Counted from the first letter of the stretch, positions 41,618 to 50,863 are shown. The stretch: 64,000 nucleotides of DNA from CAVRAZ01 sp963719135 (GCA_963719135.1 CAVRAZ010000011.1:124001-188000); one strand, 5' to 3'. Made by a program: numbers and translations. The notes: generated by a model not told the origin, from the letters alone.

Positions 41618-43801
41618 TCAAGTCCGCGGCCGGCGCGTACGGGGTTTGCCAGCCGCTTTGCTGCGCGTTCCTTTCACCGCATTGTCCCCGGCATGCAATC
41701 CCGTGCGCTGCGTGCGGAAGGGCCGTGCGGCGCGCCGGCCGCTGCCGGTCTCCTCGACTTCGCCGCCCGTTCCCTTCGGCTGCCAGGCCGGCACCAGGTG
41801 CCGCTTGCCATTGCCGATCAGGTCGGAGCGCCCCATGCGCTTGAGTGCGGCACGCAGCAGCGGCCAGTTTTCCGCAGCGTGATAACGCAGAAAGGCTTTG
41901 TGCAGGCGCCTGACCTTGAGACCCTTAGGAACGAATACGGATTCGCCGTCGCGGCGGACCTTGTGCAGCGGATTCCTGCCCGAGTGATACATGGCGGTCG
42001 CGGTCGCCATCGGCGACGGCAGAAAGTTCTGGACCTGGTCCGCGCGAAATCCGTTGCGCTTGAGCCAGAGCGCCAGGTTGAGCATGTCCTCGTCGGTCGT
42101 GCCGGGGTGCGCCGCGATGAAATACGGAATCAGATACTGCTCCTTGCCCGCCTCGCGCGAAAAGCGGTCGAACATCTGCTTGAACCGGTCATAGGCTTCC
42201 ATGCCCGGCTTCATCATTTTCGACAGCGGACCCGGCTCGGTGTGTTCCGGCGCGATTTTCAGATAGCCGCCGACGTGATGCGTCACCAGTTCGCGCACGT
42301 ACGCCGGGGAGCGCACCGCGAGGTCATAGCGCAGGCCTGACGCGACCAGCACCTTCTTGATGCCGGGCAATTCGCGCACGCGCCGGTACAGATGGATCAG
42401 GTGCGAATGATCGGTGTCGAGGTTGGCGCAGATCCCCGGATACACGCAGGAGGGCCGCCGGCACGCCGCCTCGATTTCGCGGCTCTTGCAGGCCAGCCGG
42501 TACATGTTGGCGGTCGGCCCGCCCACGTCGGAAATGATGCCGGTGAACCCCGGAACGGTGTCGCGAATGGTCTCGATCTCGCGCACCACCGAGTCCTCGG
42601 AGCGGCTTTGTATGATGCGTCCCTCGTGTTCGGTGATGGAGCAGAAGGTGCAACCGCCGAAACACCCGCGCATGATGTTGACGGAAAAACGGATCATCTC
42701 GTACGCCGGAATTCGCACGCCCCGGTAGGCGTCGTGCGGGCGGCGCGTATAGGGCAGTTCAAACACGGCGTCCAGTTCGGCGGTTTGCAGCGGCATCGGC
42801 GGCGGATTGATCCAGACGTCCTGGCCGCCGTGGCGCTGGACCAGCGCGAGCGCGTTGCCCGGATTGGTTTCGAGATGCAGCACGCGCGACGCGTGCGCGT
42901 AGAGCACCGGGTCCCCACTCACCGCTTCGAACGACGGCATGCGGATGACGCTGCGCGCCCGGTCGATGCGCGGCTTGCGGTGCACCCGCACCGGGACTTC
43001 GCGCGCGGGCGGATCGGCACACGACCGCCTGGCGCTCGTATCCACATAGGGATCGACCGGAGCGTCGACGCGGCCCGGCGCGTCGACGGTCTCCGACTGG
43101 ATTTCGGTCCACCCGTCGGGCGGCGACTTGCGGATGAACGCGGTACCGCGGATGTCGACCAGATCGGCGACCGCCTCGCCCGCGGCGAGACGGTGTGCAA
43201 TCTCGACCACCTGGCGCTCGCCGTTGCCGTAAACCAGCAGATCGGCCCGAGCGTCGAGCAGGATGGAACGGCGCACCTTGTCCGACCAGTAATCGTAGTG
43301 GGCGATGCGCCGCAGACTGGCCTCAATGCCGCCGATGACGACCGGGACCCCGGCGTATGCCTCGCGGCAGCGCTGCGCGTACACGATCACCGACCGGTCG
43401 GGGCGCCGCCCGCCCTTGCCGCCCGGCGTGTAGGCGTCGTCGCTGCGCATCTTTCGGTCGGCCGTGTAGCGGTTGACCATCGAATCCATGTTGCCGGCGG
43501 TGACGCCGAAAAACAGATTGGGTCTGCCCAGGCGCGTGAAGTCGTCCTCCGACGTCCAGTCGGGCTGGGCGATGATGCCGACGCGGAAACCCTGTGCCTC
43601 CAGCACGCGGCCGATCACTGCCATGCCGAAGCTGGGGTGATCGACGTAGGCATCGCCGGTAACCAGAACGATGTCGCACGCGTCCCAGCCGAGTGCGTCC
43701 ATCTCCCCGCGTGACAGGGGTAGCTGCGGCGCCGTGCCGAAGCGGCGGGCCCAGTACGGACGATATGAAAACAGCGGCCTTGCTGCGGGCGTGACGTGCA
43801 T
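41618..43801 (-). CDS. ygiQ: YgiQ-type radical SAM protein
   Basis: A 727-residue protein. An N-terminal cobalamin-binding-like region (DIVLVTGDAYVDHPSFGMAVIGRVLEAQGF) precedes the radical SAM motif CFGGCTFCSITEHEGR (C-x3-C-x2-C). The late part has YFIAAHPGTTDEDMLNLALWLK and VQNFLPSPMATATAMYH, both YgiQ blocks. The C-terminal basic tail includes RTRRPRT. The reaction carried out by YgiQ is not established. It is the only gene between two inverted-repeat elements. Confidence 0.93.
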   Translation of the reverse strand: MHVTPAARPLFSYRPYWARRFGTAPQLPLSRGEMDALGWDACDIVLVTGDAYVDHPSFGMAVIGRVLEAQGFRVGIIAQPDWTSEDDFTRLGRPNLFFGVTAGNMDSMVNRYTADRKMRSDDAYTPGGKGGRRPDRSVIVYAQRCREAYAGVPVVIGGIEASLRRIAHYDYWSDKVRRSILLDARADLLVYGNGERQVVEIAHRLAAGEAVADLVDIRGTAFIRKSPPDGWTEIQSETVDAPGRVDAPVDPYVDTSARRSCADPPAREVPVRVHRKPRIDRARSVIRMPSFEAVSGDPVLYAHASRVLHLETNPGNALALVQRHGGQDVWINPPPMPLQTAELDAVFELPYTRRPHDAYRGVRIPAYEMIRFSVNIMRGCFGGCTFCSITEHEGRIIQSRSEDSVVREIETIRDTVPGFTGIISDVGGPTANMYRLACKSREIEAACRRPSCVYPGICANLDTDHSHLIHLYRRVRELPGIKKVLVASGLRYDLAVRSPAYVRELVTHHVGGYLKIAPEHTEPGPLSKMMKPGMEAYDRFKQMFDRFSREAGKEQYLIPYFIAAHPGTTDEDMLNLALWLKRNGFRADQVQNFLPSPMATATAMYHSGRNPLHKVRRDGESVFVPKGLKVRRLHKAFLRYHAAENWPLLRAALKRMGRSDLIGNGKRHLVPAWQPKGTGGEVEETGSGRRAARPFRTQRTGLHAGDNAVKGTRSKAAGKPRTRRPRT

Positions 43802-43887
43802 GGGTGAACGCTTGGGGGTGGAACCCGTGACTGATCTCGGGCACCAGTATAGCAGTCGGGAGCCGGGCCATTACCCCCTAACGGACT

Positions 43888-44014
43888 GTTGAAAAACGTT
43901 CATGCGGCACGATCCGGCGTTGAAAACCGGCTCAAAATGCTCATGTACCGCGTGTACCCTGCGCTTTTTCGCCGGTTTTCGTCTTGTCTCGCACGCGCCC
44001 GAACGTTTTTCAAC
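43888..44014. mobile_element. MITE-like element with 14-bp terminal inverted repeats
   Basis: GTTGAAAAACGTTC (43888-43901) and GAACGTTTTTCAAC (44001-44014) are perfect 14-bp inverted repeats 99 bases apart. Between them a second inverted pair (GAAAACCGGC and GCCGGTTTTC) is nested. The block lies between the ygiQ start and the HD-GYP gene stop, and includes no gene. The layout matches small non-autonomous repeats. Confidence 0.7.
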
Positions 44015-44135
44015 GGCCTGCTAATCTCGGGGGGACCGTCCGACGGCGACGCGGGTCCATTCGCCGTCGGCGCCCCGGTGTGCGGACTCCGCCGGCTCGG
44101 CCCCGCAAGGTCTCGCCGGCCGTCGGCGCAGCCTG

Positions 44136-45485
44136 TCAGCAGGCTTGCGGCGCCGGATTCTCCTCGGGTTCGTGCGCGCGCACGAAGGCTATCAGCTCTT
44201 CACCGGAGTTCTTCTCGAGGATGCGGATGCGCCTGATCATTGCCTCGTCCAGCCCACGATCCTTGGAGAGCAGCACGATACCGCTTTCGCTCAGCAGATC
44301 GCGCGCGAGCACCATACCCGCAACCAGTTCGCCGCTCGAAACACACGCCACGGACTGCGTCACAAGGCGCGTCTCCAGCTCATCCAGCAGCTCCAGATAC
44401 GCGCCCACCACTGCCGGATCATAGCGACCGCCGCTGTTACTGCGGAGGAACTGCTTCGCTTCGGAGATGCCGTAGCAGCGGCCGTCGAAGCCGCCTCGCT
44501 GCACCGTGTAATAGCCCTTTACGACCGTCAGAATCCGCGAGCCCAGCGGGATTTGCGCGCCGGAGCATGTCCCTGGTTGCCCGCGCCCGTCGAAGCGCGC
44601 GTTCTGCTGACGAACGATGTTCGCCACGGTCTGCAGCGATTCGACGCCGGCCAGCACCGCCGCGCCGACTTCAGGATAGCGCCCCATCTCGGCGCGTTCG
44701 GCGTCGCTCAACTGAGCGTAGGGTTTGGTAAAGAGGTGATCCGGCAACCCGAGTTTGCCGATATGATGCAACAGGCCGGCGTACATCACATCCCAGGCCG
44801 TACTGTCGTCCACGCCGAGTCGCAGCGCCAAGATCCGCGAATGATCGGCCACCGCGTGCGAGTAGCTCGACGCCGTCGGATCGCGCAGCGCCACCAGGCC
44901 CGCACAGAGTTCGACGAACCCGGTGACCAGGCGCCCGTAATCGGCGTCCCCAGTCCGGCGCATGCCCGCGACATCCGGGAGGAGTTCCCGCCTGGCGGAC
45001 GCCGGCGCTGCCGCGGCTTTCGACCCGAGGGATTCGTCTTCCCCTCCCCGGTCGTGCAGCCGATCCCGCAGCGTTTGGAGTTCGGACTCCAGCGTCCGCT
45101 CGTGCAACGCTCTTCCGACCAGATTGACAACGTCGAAGGCGTCCCAAGGTTCAGTCACCGCGGCGAAAGCGTCGGTGCGGGTCATCGCCGACCCCTTCTC
45201 GGTGCGATGGCTCGCGTGAATCAGCAGGAGCCGTGGTACCTGAGGGAAGCGCGCCGCGAGTTCCTGCAACAGACCGACGCTATCGGCACCTCCCAACCGA
45301 AGCGCGCTGACCAGCATATCCACCCGCTGCGTATCGATGACCTGGACACAGTTGCGCGCGTCCACCGCCACGAGGGGATGATAACCGGCTGCGGCAAGTC
45401 TATCGGAAATCGCAAGCGCTTTCGGATCGTCAGTCAGCAGAAGTACATGCTTGCCGTCGGAAGGGGTGACTGTCTGGGCGTTCAT
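44136..45485 (-). CDS. Degenerate response regulator/HD-GYP protein
   Basis: A 449-residue protein. The N-terminal part (HVLLLTDDPKALAISDRLAA) is a receiver-like domain. The expected phospho-acceptor Asp is replaced (VDMLVSALRLGG). The middle and C-terminus match an HD-GYP domain in order (HAVADHS, AGLLHHIGKLGLPDHLF, RFDGRGQPGT, GSRILTVVKGYYTVQ). However, the metal Asp of HD is His (HH) and GYP reads GQP; the HE-x-x-DG glutamate is Asn. It is unlikely to hydrolyse cyclic di-GMP, so it may be a binding or scaffold protein. Confidence 0.85.
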   Translation of the reverse strand: MNAQTVTPSDGKHVLLLTDDPKALAISDRLAAAGYHPLVAVDARNCVQVIDTQRVDMLVSALRLGGADSVGLLQELAARFPQVPRLLLIHASHRTEKGSAMTRTDAFAAVTEPWDAFDVVNLVGRALHERTLESELQTLRDRLHDRGGEDESLGSKAAAAPASARRELLPDVAGMRRTGDADYGRLVTGFVELCAGLVALRDPTASSYSHAVADHSRILALRLGVDDSTAWDVMYAGLLHHIGKLGLPDHLFTKPYAQLSDAERAEMGRYPEVGAAVLAGVESLQTVANIVRQQNARFDGRGQPGTCSGAQIPLGSRILTVVKGYYTVQRGGFDGRCYGISEAKQFLRSNSGGRYDPAVVGAYLELLDELETRLVTQSVACVSSGELVAGMVLARDLLSESGIVLLSKDRGLDEAMIRRIRILEKNSGEELIAFVRAHEPEENPAPQAC

Positions 45486-45768
45486 GAGAGGCCTTCCTGG
45501 ATACTGCTTCCTTGAAGTCAAACTGTGCCGGCTTACCAGCCGGCCAGCGGGATCTGCTGCAAAAAAGTATAGACCCCCGCTGTCGGTCGCTCAAGGAAAG
45601 CAGCCCGCCGTGAATCCGAGTCGCCGATCGGCCTTTCCGGCTATTTCCGGGGCCGCCGGCACAGCCCGGCCGCCGTAAGGCCGGCGCGGGCATGCGTTCG
45701 GTTTCCGGACGTGAAGCCGGCAGCGACCCGACCGCTGCCGCTTCCGGAAGCCGCACCGTCGGTCCCGC

Positions 45769-46335
45769 TCAGGCACGCGACATGAACTCGCGCGTTTCCG
45801 TATTGATCCTGATCTTCTCGCCCGGCGTCAGGTATTCGGGCACCTGCACCACGAGCCCGGTGGACAGCGTGGCCGGTTTGGTGCGCGCCGACGAAGACGC
45901 CGCCTTCATGGCGGGCGCGCACTCGACGATCTCCATCACCATGGCGGCGGGCAGTTCGATCGACAACAAGGCGCCGTCCGAGACCAACGCCGTGATGCCG
46001 TCGGCAGCGTCGGTCAGAAATACCAGCGCGTCGTCCAGCGCGGCCTCGTCCAGGCTGTATTGTTCGAAGGTCTCGCTGTCCATAAAGGTGCATCCCTCCG
46101 CCGAGCGGAACAGCATCTGCACCGGCCGGCGCACGACCTCGACCGGGGCCAGCGCGTCGTCGCCCTTGAAATTGCGCTCGAATTTCTGGCCTGACACGAG
46201 GTCCCGGCCACTGACCTTGTAGAGCGTGCTGCCGCTGCGCGATGAGGGAGACTGGACCTGCACCTGGCGGACGAGAATGTTGCGTCCCTCCGCCTCGAAC
46301 ACCATGCCCTTTTTCAGTTCGTTTGCCTTGACCAT
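45769..46335 (-). CDS. yeiP: Elongation factor P-like protein YeiP/EfpL
   Basis: A 188-residue EF-P paralogue. VKANELKKGMVFEAEGRNILV, SPSSRSGSTLYKVSGRDL and FKGDD align with E. coli YeiP; the C-terminal VVQVPEYLTPGEKIRINTETREFMSRA is also characteristic. The domain I loop carries Arg (SPSSRSG) where YeiP-type proteins have Arg instead of the modified Lys of EF-P. YeiP (EfpL) helps ribosomes through difficult motifs. It is the last gene of a minus-strand stretch without an operon partner. Confidence 0.94.
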   Translation of the reverse strand: MVKANELKKGMVFEAEGRNILVRQVQVQSPSSRSGSTLYKVSGRDLVSGQKFERNFKGDDALAPVEVVRRPVQMLFRSAEGCTFMDSETFEQYSLDEAALDDALVFLTDAADGITALVSDGALLSIELPAAMVMEIVECAPAMKAASSSARTKPATLSTGLVVQVPEYLTPGEKIRINTETREFMSRA

Positions 46336-46464
46336 GAAATTGTCGCTTTCTTCACCGCCCTTGGGAGCGGTGCGATTTTATACCGGATCGGAGCCGCATG
46401 CGCGACCGGGAGCGGCACCGGGAAGCGGCGCGCTCCACCGGTCCGGGAAATATGCAAATAGGCG

Positions 46465-46492
46465 TTTGCTTTCTTTTGAGTTGGTGTAGAAT
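46465..46492 (+). promoter_or_regulatory. Putative promoter of the cold-shock gene
   Basis: TTTGCT (46465-46470) and TAGAAT (46487-46492) are spaced by 16 bases. The start would leave a leader of about 140 bases before the csp ATG, in keeping with the long 5' leaders of cold-shock genes. Upstream, 46336-46464 holds the divergent promoter region of yeiP. Confidence 0.4.
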
Positions 46493-46640
46493 GGCGCCCG
46501 GACCGGCCGGATTGGACCGGCCCTATTTAATTGCACGTTCGATCAGGTCTACTCGGAAGTCCCTTATCGGTATCTCCTGTGCACTACCTTCGAAGATCTG
46601 CAATTGAATACTTTTATTAATTTTCGAAGAGGTAATTAAC

Positions 46641-46847
46641 ATGGTAACAGGTACCGTGAAGTGGTTTAACGAATCCAAAGGTTTCGGCTTTATCGCTCCC
46701 GACAACGGCGGCGCCGATGTATTCGTACACTTCTCAGCTATCCAGGGCGACGGCTTCAAGACCCTGTCCGAAGGACAGGCCGTGCAGTTTGAAGTCGAAC
46801 AGGGACCGAAAGGTCTGCAGGCCGCCAAGGTTACGCCCCAGCGCTAA
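46641..46847 (+). CDS. Cold-shock protein, CspA family
   Basis: A 68-residue OB-fold protein with both RNA-binding motifs, KGFGFIAP (RNP1) and VFVHFSAI (RNP2). The order VTGTVKWFNESKGFGFI is the standard csp start. It binds single-stranded RNA or DNA as an RNA chaperone. GAGGT lies 7 bases before the ATG. The gene has a long leader and its own terminator, so it is a single-gene unit. Confidence 0.95.
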   Translation: MVTGTVKWFNESKGFGFIAPDNGGADVFVHFSAIQGDGFKTLSEGQAVQFEVEQGPKGLQAAKVTPQR

Positions 46848-46870
46848 TTGACCAGGCAACTTGTTTTCTG

Positions 46871-46899
46871 GAACCCCGCGCATGCGGGGTTCTTTTTTT
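46871..46899 (+). terminator. Rho-independent terminator of the cold-shock gene
   Basis: GAACCCCGC, loop, GCGGGGTTC, then seven Ts (46893-46899). It is a textbook hairpin and starts 24 bases after the csp stop. Confidence 0.9.
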
Positions 46900-46906
46900 G
46901 TGCGGT

Positions 46907-47326
46907 TCAGCGATCGTCTGCCGGCTTTCTGCGCAACGCCTTCTGCCGCCCGTGACGGACCTTCCCGTCCACCCGCGCCCGCTGCGACGAACGCGTCGGC
47001 CGGGTCGGCGTGCGCTGCTTGCGCACCCGGGTGCCCTGGCGGATGAAATCCGCGAGCCGCTGCAGCGCTTCCAGCCTGTTCTTGTCCTGACTGCGAAACT
47101 GCTGCGCCTTGATTACCAAAACACCGTCCCGCGTCAGCCGGCGATCGCCCAGCGCCAGCAAGCGCTCCTTGCACGCCTGCGGCAGCGACGAGGCCGGAAT
47201 GTCGAATCTCAGATGGACGGCGCTGGCGACCTTGTTGACGTTCTGTCCTCCGGCACCCTGGGCCCGCACCGCGGTGATCTCGATTTCGTCGTCGGGAACC
47301 GCCAGTCCTGAAGTGATGCGCAACAT
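46907..47326 (-). CDS. arfB: Ribosome-rescue hydrolase ArfB (YaeJ)
   Basis: A 139-residue peptidyl-tRNA hydrolase for stalled ribosomes. The catalytic GGQ is in VRAQGAGGQNVNKVASAVHLRFD. The C-terminus is a long basic tail (RTPTRPTRSSQRARVDGKVRHGRQKALRRK), which in ArfB enters the empty mRNA channel. It is convergent with csp, whose terminator separates them. Confidence 0.94.
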   Translation of the reverse strand: MLRITSGLAVPDDEIEITAVRAQGAGGQNVNKVASAVHLRFDIPASSLPQACKERLLALGDRRLTRDGVLVIKAQQFRSQDKNRLEALQRLADFIRQGTRVRKQRTPTRPTRSSQRARVDGKVRHGRQKALRRKPADDR

Positions 47327-47447
47327 GTCGATTCCTCAATCCTGCAACGCCGCGTGCGCCGCGTGCGCCGGACAGTTTGAGCTGGATTGGATTTGCGGCC
47401 GGTCCATAAGGGTTATCCCGCAGCGGCGTCCGATCGAGTCCTGAACC

Positions 47448-47515
47448 GTCATTCCGGCGAAGGCCGGAACCCATTCCTATCAACGCGCTGGATGCCGGCC
47501 TTCGCCGGCATGACG
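47448..47515. repeat. Inverted pair of the CGTCATTCCGGCGAAGG family
   Basis: The half-elements CGTCATTCCGGCGAAGGCC (47448) and GGCCTTCGCCGGCATGACG (to 47515) form an inverted pair with a short spacer. The same family is nested in the element at 41187-41575. Confidence 0.75.
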
Positions 47516-47594
47516 ACCAAGTCCGATGGTATGGCAACCAAAGCGTTCCGATTATACTTCGCTATACTTTACTCAAAACCAGGAGAGAGTCGAT

Positions 47595-47819
47595 ATGTTC
47601 CTGACAGACAAAGCAAATGGCAACTTCGTCGAAATCGTGGATCTGGCCGCGCTGTTCGATCCGTTCAAGACGTCGGTCGACGGCCGCTTTCACGCCGGGG
47701 AAGAATTGCAGGATGTACAGGCGTTCGCCAAGACCGAACTTGTGTTTCCGTCCGGCGAAGCACTGCCCCGCTGCTGGACCGACGCCGAGTATCGACAGGC
47801 CGGTGCGCGGCGCGCATAG
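47595..47819 (+). CDS. Small conserved-type protein, function unknown
   Basis: A 74-residue protein with AGGAGAG at 47581 upstream of the ATG. It reads MFLTDKANGNFVEIVDLAAL, then FDPFKTSVDGRFHAGEELQD, then VQAFAKTELVFPSGEALPRCWTDAEYR. The stretch FPSGEALPRCW and HAGEELQD resembles a small protein I know in other gammaproteobacteria, sometimes labelled acetyltransferase without evidence. No catalytic motif is seen. The stop lies 16 bases before the convergent yheS stop. Confidence 0.75.
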   Translation: MFLTDKANGNFVEIVDLAALFDPFKTSVDGRFHAGEELQDVQAFAKTELVFPSGEALPRCWTDAEYRQAGARRA

Positions 47820-47835
47820 GCGGCGCACCACAGGG

Positions 47836-49743
47836 TCAGGGCGCCGGCCGTTGCCCGCGCAAGGTTTCGAGTTCTTCACTCGTTTCCAGCCATTCGCCTT
47901 CGTCGCGTTCGATACGTTTATCCACATCGCCCTTTTCGCGCAGCAACGCGCGTAAGCGGTCCTTGCCGGCATCGCCATAGAGCGCGGGGTCGGCCAACTG
48001 CTCCCCGATGCGTGTCCGGTCGGCCGTCAAACGGGCCAGGCTGTTCTCCACGTCAGCGAGCCGCCGCACGAGCGGCTGCAACGCCTGGCGCTGCTCGGCT
48101 CCCGAGCGCCGCTGGTCCTTGCGCGACACGGCGCGCGGCCGCGGCTCGCAGCCGTTCGCGGGGAACTGGCTCCTGCGCCAGCCGGCCAGCCAGTTCGGAT
48201 AGGCATCCAGTTCTTCGGGATAGTCTTCGACGCGCCCGTCGTTGACCAGCAGCAGCCGATCGCAGGTCACGCGCAGCAGGTGCCGGTCGTGCGTCACCAG
48301 CACGACCGCGCCGGCGAAATCCTGCAGCGCCTCGGCCAGCGCCTGGCGCATGTCGAGATCCAGGTGATTGGTCGGCTCGTCCAGCAGCAGCAGATTGGGC
48401 CGCTGAAAGGTGAGCAGCGCCAGCGCCAGTCGCGATTTTTCCCCGCCGGAAAACGGCGCGACCGCGGCCAGCGTCTGGTCGCCGACGAACCCGAAGCCGC
48501 CGAGGTAGTCCCTGAGATCCTGTTCGCGCGCCCGTCGATCAAGCCGTTGCAGGTGCAGCAGCGGCGACGCGGCCGGGTCGAGCTGCTCGACCTGGTGCTG
48601 GGCGAAATAGCCGATGCGCAGGTCCTGCGCCGGGTGGCAGCGGCCTTCGGCCGGCGCGAGCACGCCGGCCAGCAGCTTGACCAGCGTCGATTTGCCGGCC
48701 CCGTTCGGCCCGAGCAGACCGACGCGGTCGCCCGGCGACAATTCCAGATTGACGCCTTGCAGAACCGATCGCTCCGCGTATCGCGCCGACACCCGATCGA
48801 GCCGCAGCAGCGGGTCCGGCAGTCGGTCGCAGGCCGGCAAGGCGAAATGAAACGGCGAGTCGACGTGCGCGGCGGCGATCGGCTCCATGCGCTGCAAGGC
48901 CTTGAGCCGGCTCTGCGCCTGGCGCGCCTTGGTGGCCTTCGCGCGAAACCGCTCGACAAAGCGCCGCATGTGGACGATTGCGCGCTGCTGTTTTTCGTGC
49001 TCCGACTGCTGATTGGCCAGGCGCTCCGCCCGCACCCGTTCGAACGCCGAGTAATTGCCCGCGTACAGCGTCACGCCCTGGCGTTCGATGTGCAGAACGT
49101 GGGTCGCGATATTGTCGAGAAAATCGCGGTCATGCGAGATCACCAACAGCGTTCCGCCGTAGGCGCGCAGCCAGTCCTCGAGCCAGAGCACGGCATCCAG
49201 GTCCAGGTGGTTGGTCGGTTCGTCCAGCAGCAGCAGGTCCGAACGGCACATGAGCGCGCGCGCCAGGTTCACGCGCATGCGCCAGCCGCCGGACAGCGAC
49301 GCCACGGAATTCTGCTCCTCGCCGGCGCGGAAGCCCAGGCCGTGCAACAGCCGCGCCGCACGGCTGCGGGCCGTGTAGCCGCCGATCGATTCATAGCGCC
49401 CATGCAGTTCGGCCAGCCGGGCGCCGTCACCGGCCGACTCGGCTTCGCCCAATTCGCGCTCCAGGTCGCGCAGCGCCTGATCGCCGTCCAGCACGTGCTC
49501 GATGGCCGGCCGGTCGTCGGCGGGCAGTTCCTGGCCGATGTGCGCGATCACCCAGTCCGCGGGCAGGCGGCAATCGCCGGCGTCGGCGTGCAGCTCGCCG
49601 CGGATCAGCGCGAACAGGCTGGATTTGCCGCAGCCGTTGGCGCCCGTGACGCCGACTTTCCAGCCGGCGTGCATCTGCGCACGGGCCTGCGCGAACAGCA
49701 GGTTCGCACCGCGGCGGAGCGTGACTTGATCGAGTTGCAGCAT
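47836..49743 (-). CDS. yheS: ABC-F ATPase, YheS type
   Basis: A 635-residue protein with two ABC ATPase domains and no membrane domain, as in ABC-F translation factors. Domain 1: Walker A GANGCGKSS, signature SLSGGWRMR, Walker B LLLLDEPTNHLD. Domain 2: GPNGAGKST, SGGEKSRLAL, LLLLDEPTNHLD. The linker FRAKATKARQAQSRLKALQRM and a C-terminal basic coiled tail match YheS. It acts at the ribosome on stalled or difficult translation. The start is ATG 49743, divergent from the next gene. Confidence 0.95.
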   Translation of the reverse strand: MLQLDQVTLRRGANLLFAQARAQMHAGWKVGVTGANGCGKSSLFALIRGELHADAGDCRLPADWVIAHIGQELPADDRPAIEHVLDGDQALRDLERELGEAESAGDGARLAELHGRYESIGGYTARSRAARLLHGLGFRAGEEQNSVASLSGGWRMRVNLARALMCRSDLLLLDEPTNHLDLDAVLWLEDWLRAYGGTLLVISHDRDFLDNIATHVLHIERQGVTLYAGNYSAFERVRAERLANQQSEHEKQQRAIVHMRRFVERFRAKATKARQAQSRLKALQRMEPIAAAHVDSPFHFALPACDRLPDPLLRLDRVSARYAERSVLQGVNLELSPGDRVGLLGPNGAGKSTLVKLLAGVLAPAEGRCHPAQDLRIGYFAQHQVEQLDPAASPLLHLQRLDRRAREQDLRDYLGGFGFVGDQTLAAVAPFSGGEKSRLALALLTFQRPNLLLLDEPTNHLDLDMRQALAEALQDFAGAVVLVTHDRHLLRVTCDRLLLVNDGRVEDYPEELDAYPNWLAGWRRSQFPANGCEPRPRAVSRKDQRRSGAEQRQALQPLVRRLADVENSLARLTADRTRIGEQLADPALYGDAGKDRLRALLREKGDVDKRIERDEGEWLETSEELETLRGQRPAP

Positions 49744-49862
49744 GGTGCGCATTGTAACCCGCCGCCCGCACGCGGCGTCACGGCTTTGCGCCGCCGGCGG
49801 CCGACCCGAACGCACCCGCGCGGTGTTTGCCGTCGTCGGCCGGTTCATGACAGACTTTCTCC

Positions 49863-50678
49863 ATGACGATCCACTGTTTCGCCCAGCGCCTGCTGAATCC
49901 GTTCAGAGGCGCGATGAACATCATCGAACACGCTGGCGCCGAAGCGGTGACCGGCGACGGCGTGCACTGGGATATCTATGTCCGCGATCTGGTGCTGGTC
50001 GAGGACCTGCCCGCGAGCGGACGCGTGCAGACCAGCGAAATCCGCTACGGAAGCTGGTCGAGGAAGCAGGGTCTGAAGCGCGGCGCGATCCATCCGTCGG
50101 AAGACTTCCGCCTGCTGGAAGACCGCGGCGCGCGCTTGTATGAATACCTGCTCGAACACCACCGCGACGTGCCCTTGGCGTTCGCCGACCGGTTCGAGTT
50201 GTGGCTGCTGGACACCGGCGGCAGGCCGCTGGGCCTGCTGCACAGCGCCGTCGACGCGTGCGACATCGAACTGGACTGCCCGATCGCCTGGCGCCCGGGT
50301 CGCGACTGTGAACGGCACTTCCGACCGGAGGCGCACGCCGGGCAGGAGTCCGCCGGCAACCGCCTTGCGCGCCAGATCAATGCGCGCGCCGGCCAGTCGC
50401 CGCAAGCCCAATGGTTCGAGCGCCGGACCGACGGCTCCGGCCGGTCGCTGGCCGGCGTCAATCTGGAGCGGGCGCGCGAGGACAGACTGCTGCCGGCGGC
50501 TGCGTTTCCGCCCTGGTTCGTGCGCCGGCCGGACGCCGGCGCCGCGGATGAAGCGAAGCTCCTGGAAGATTTCTTCGAGTGGCAGGCGCCCTGGCTGTTG
50601 CTGCTGCGGGACCTTGCCCCCGATGTGCGACGCGGACTCGAAGCCTGGCCGCCGGCCATGCGCCGGCGGTGGAAATGA
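49863..50678 (+). CDS. Conserved-type protein of unknown function, first of a coupled pair
   Basis: A 271-residue soluble protein: MNIIEHAGAEAVTGDGVHWDIYVRD, EIRYGSWSRKQGLKRGAIHPSEDFRLLEDRGARLYEYL, and HRDVPLAFADRFELWLLDTGGRPLGLLHSAV. The sequence is coherent and has the neighbours' codon use, but I recognise no family motif. The stop overlaps the start of the 62-residue gene by four bases. Function unknown; divergent from yheS. Confidence 0.8.
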   Translation: MTIHCFAQRLLNPFRGAMNIIEHAGAEAVTGDGVHWDIYVRDLVLVEDLPASGRVQTSEIRYGSWSRKQGLKRGAIHPSEDFRLLEDRGARLYEYLLEHHRDVPLAFADRFELWLLDTGGRPLGLLHSAVDACDIELDCPIAWRPGRDCERHFRPEAHAGQESAGNRLARQINARAGQSPQAQWFERRTDGSGRSLAGVNLERAREDRLLPAAAFPPWFVRRPDAGAADEAKLLEDFFEWQAPWLLLLRDLAPDVRRGLEAWPPAMRRRWK

Positions 50679-50863
50679 ACCACCGCCTGTATCCGGAGAT
50701 CCTGGATCAGGATGCGATACGCAGAGCGCGCGTCGAAGCGGCCCTGCGCGCAAACCACGGCGAGGACCGCGACAGCGACGACACCCTGGCCACCTTCTAC
50801 ATCGAACTGAATATCTCGCGGACCAATAAGGTGGTGGGTATGGTTGTAATGTTTAACCGCTAA
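50675..50863 (+). CDS. Small coupled protein with a C-terminus supplied by a repeat element
   Basis: A 62-residue protein starting in the stop of the preceding gene (ATGA). The first part, RLYPEILDQDAIRRARVEAA, then TLATFYIELNISR, reads as normal coding sequence. The final residues MFNR and the stop codon come from the left arm of the repeat at 50853-51110 (TTTAACCGCTAA). The original end was probably displaced when the repeat arrived. Function unknown. Confidence 0.65.
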   Translation: MNHRLYPEILDQDAIRRARVEAALRANHGEDRDSDDTLATFYIELNISRTNKVVGMVVMFNR

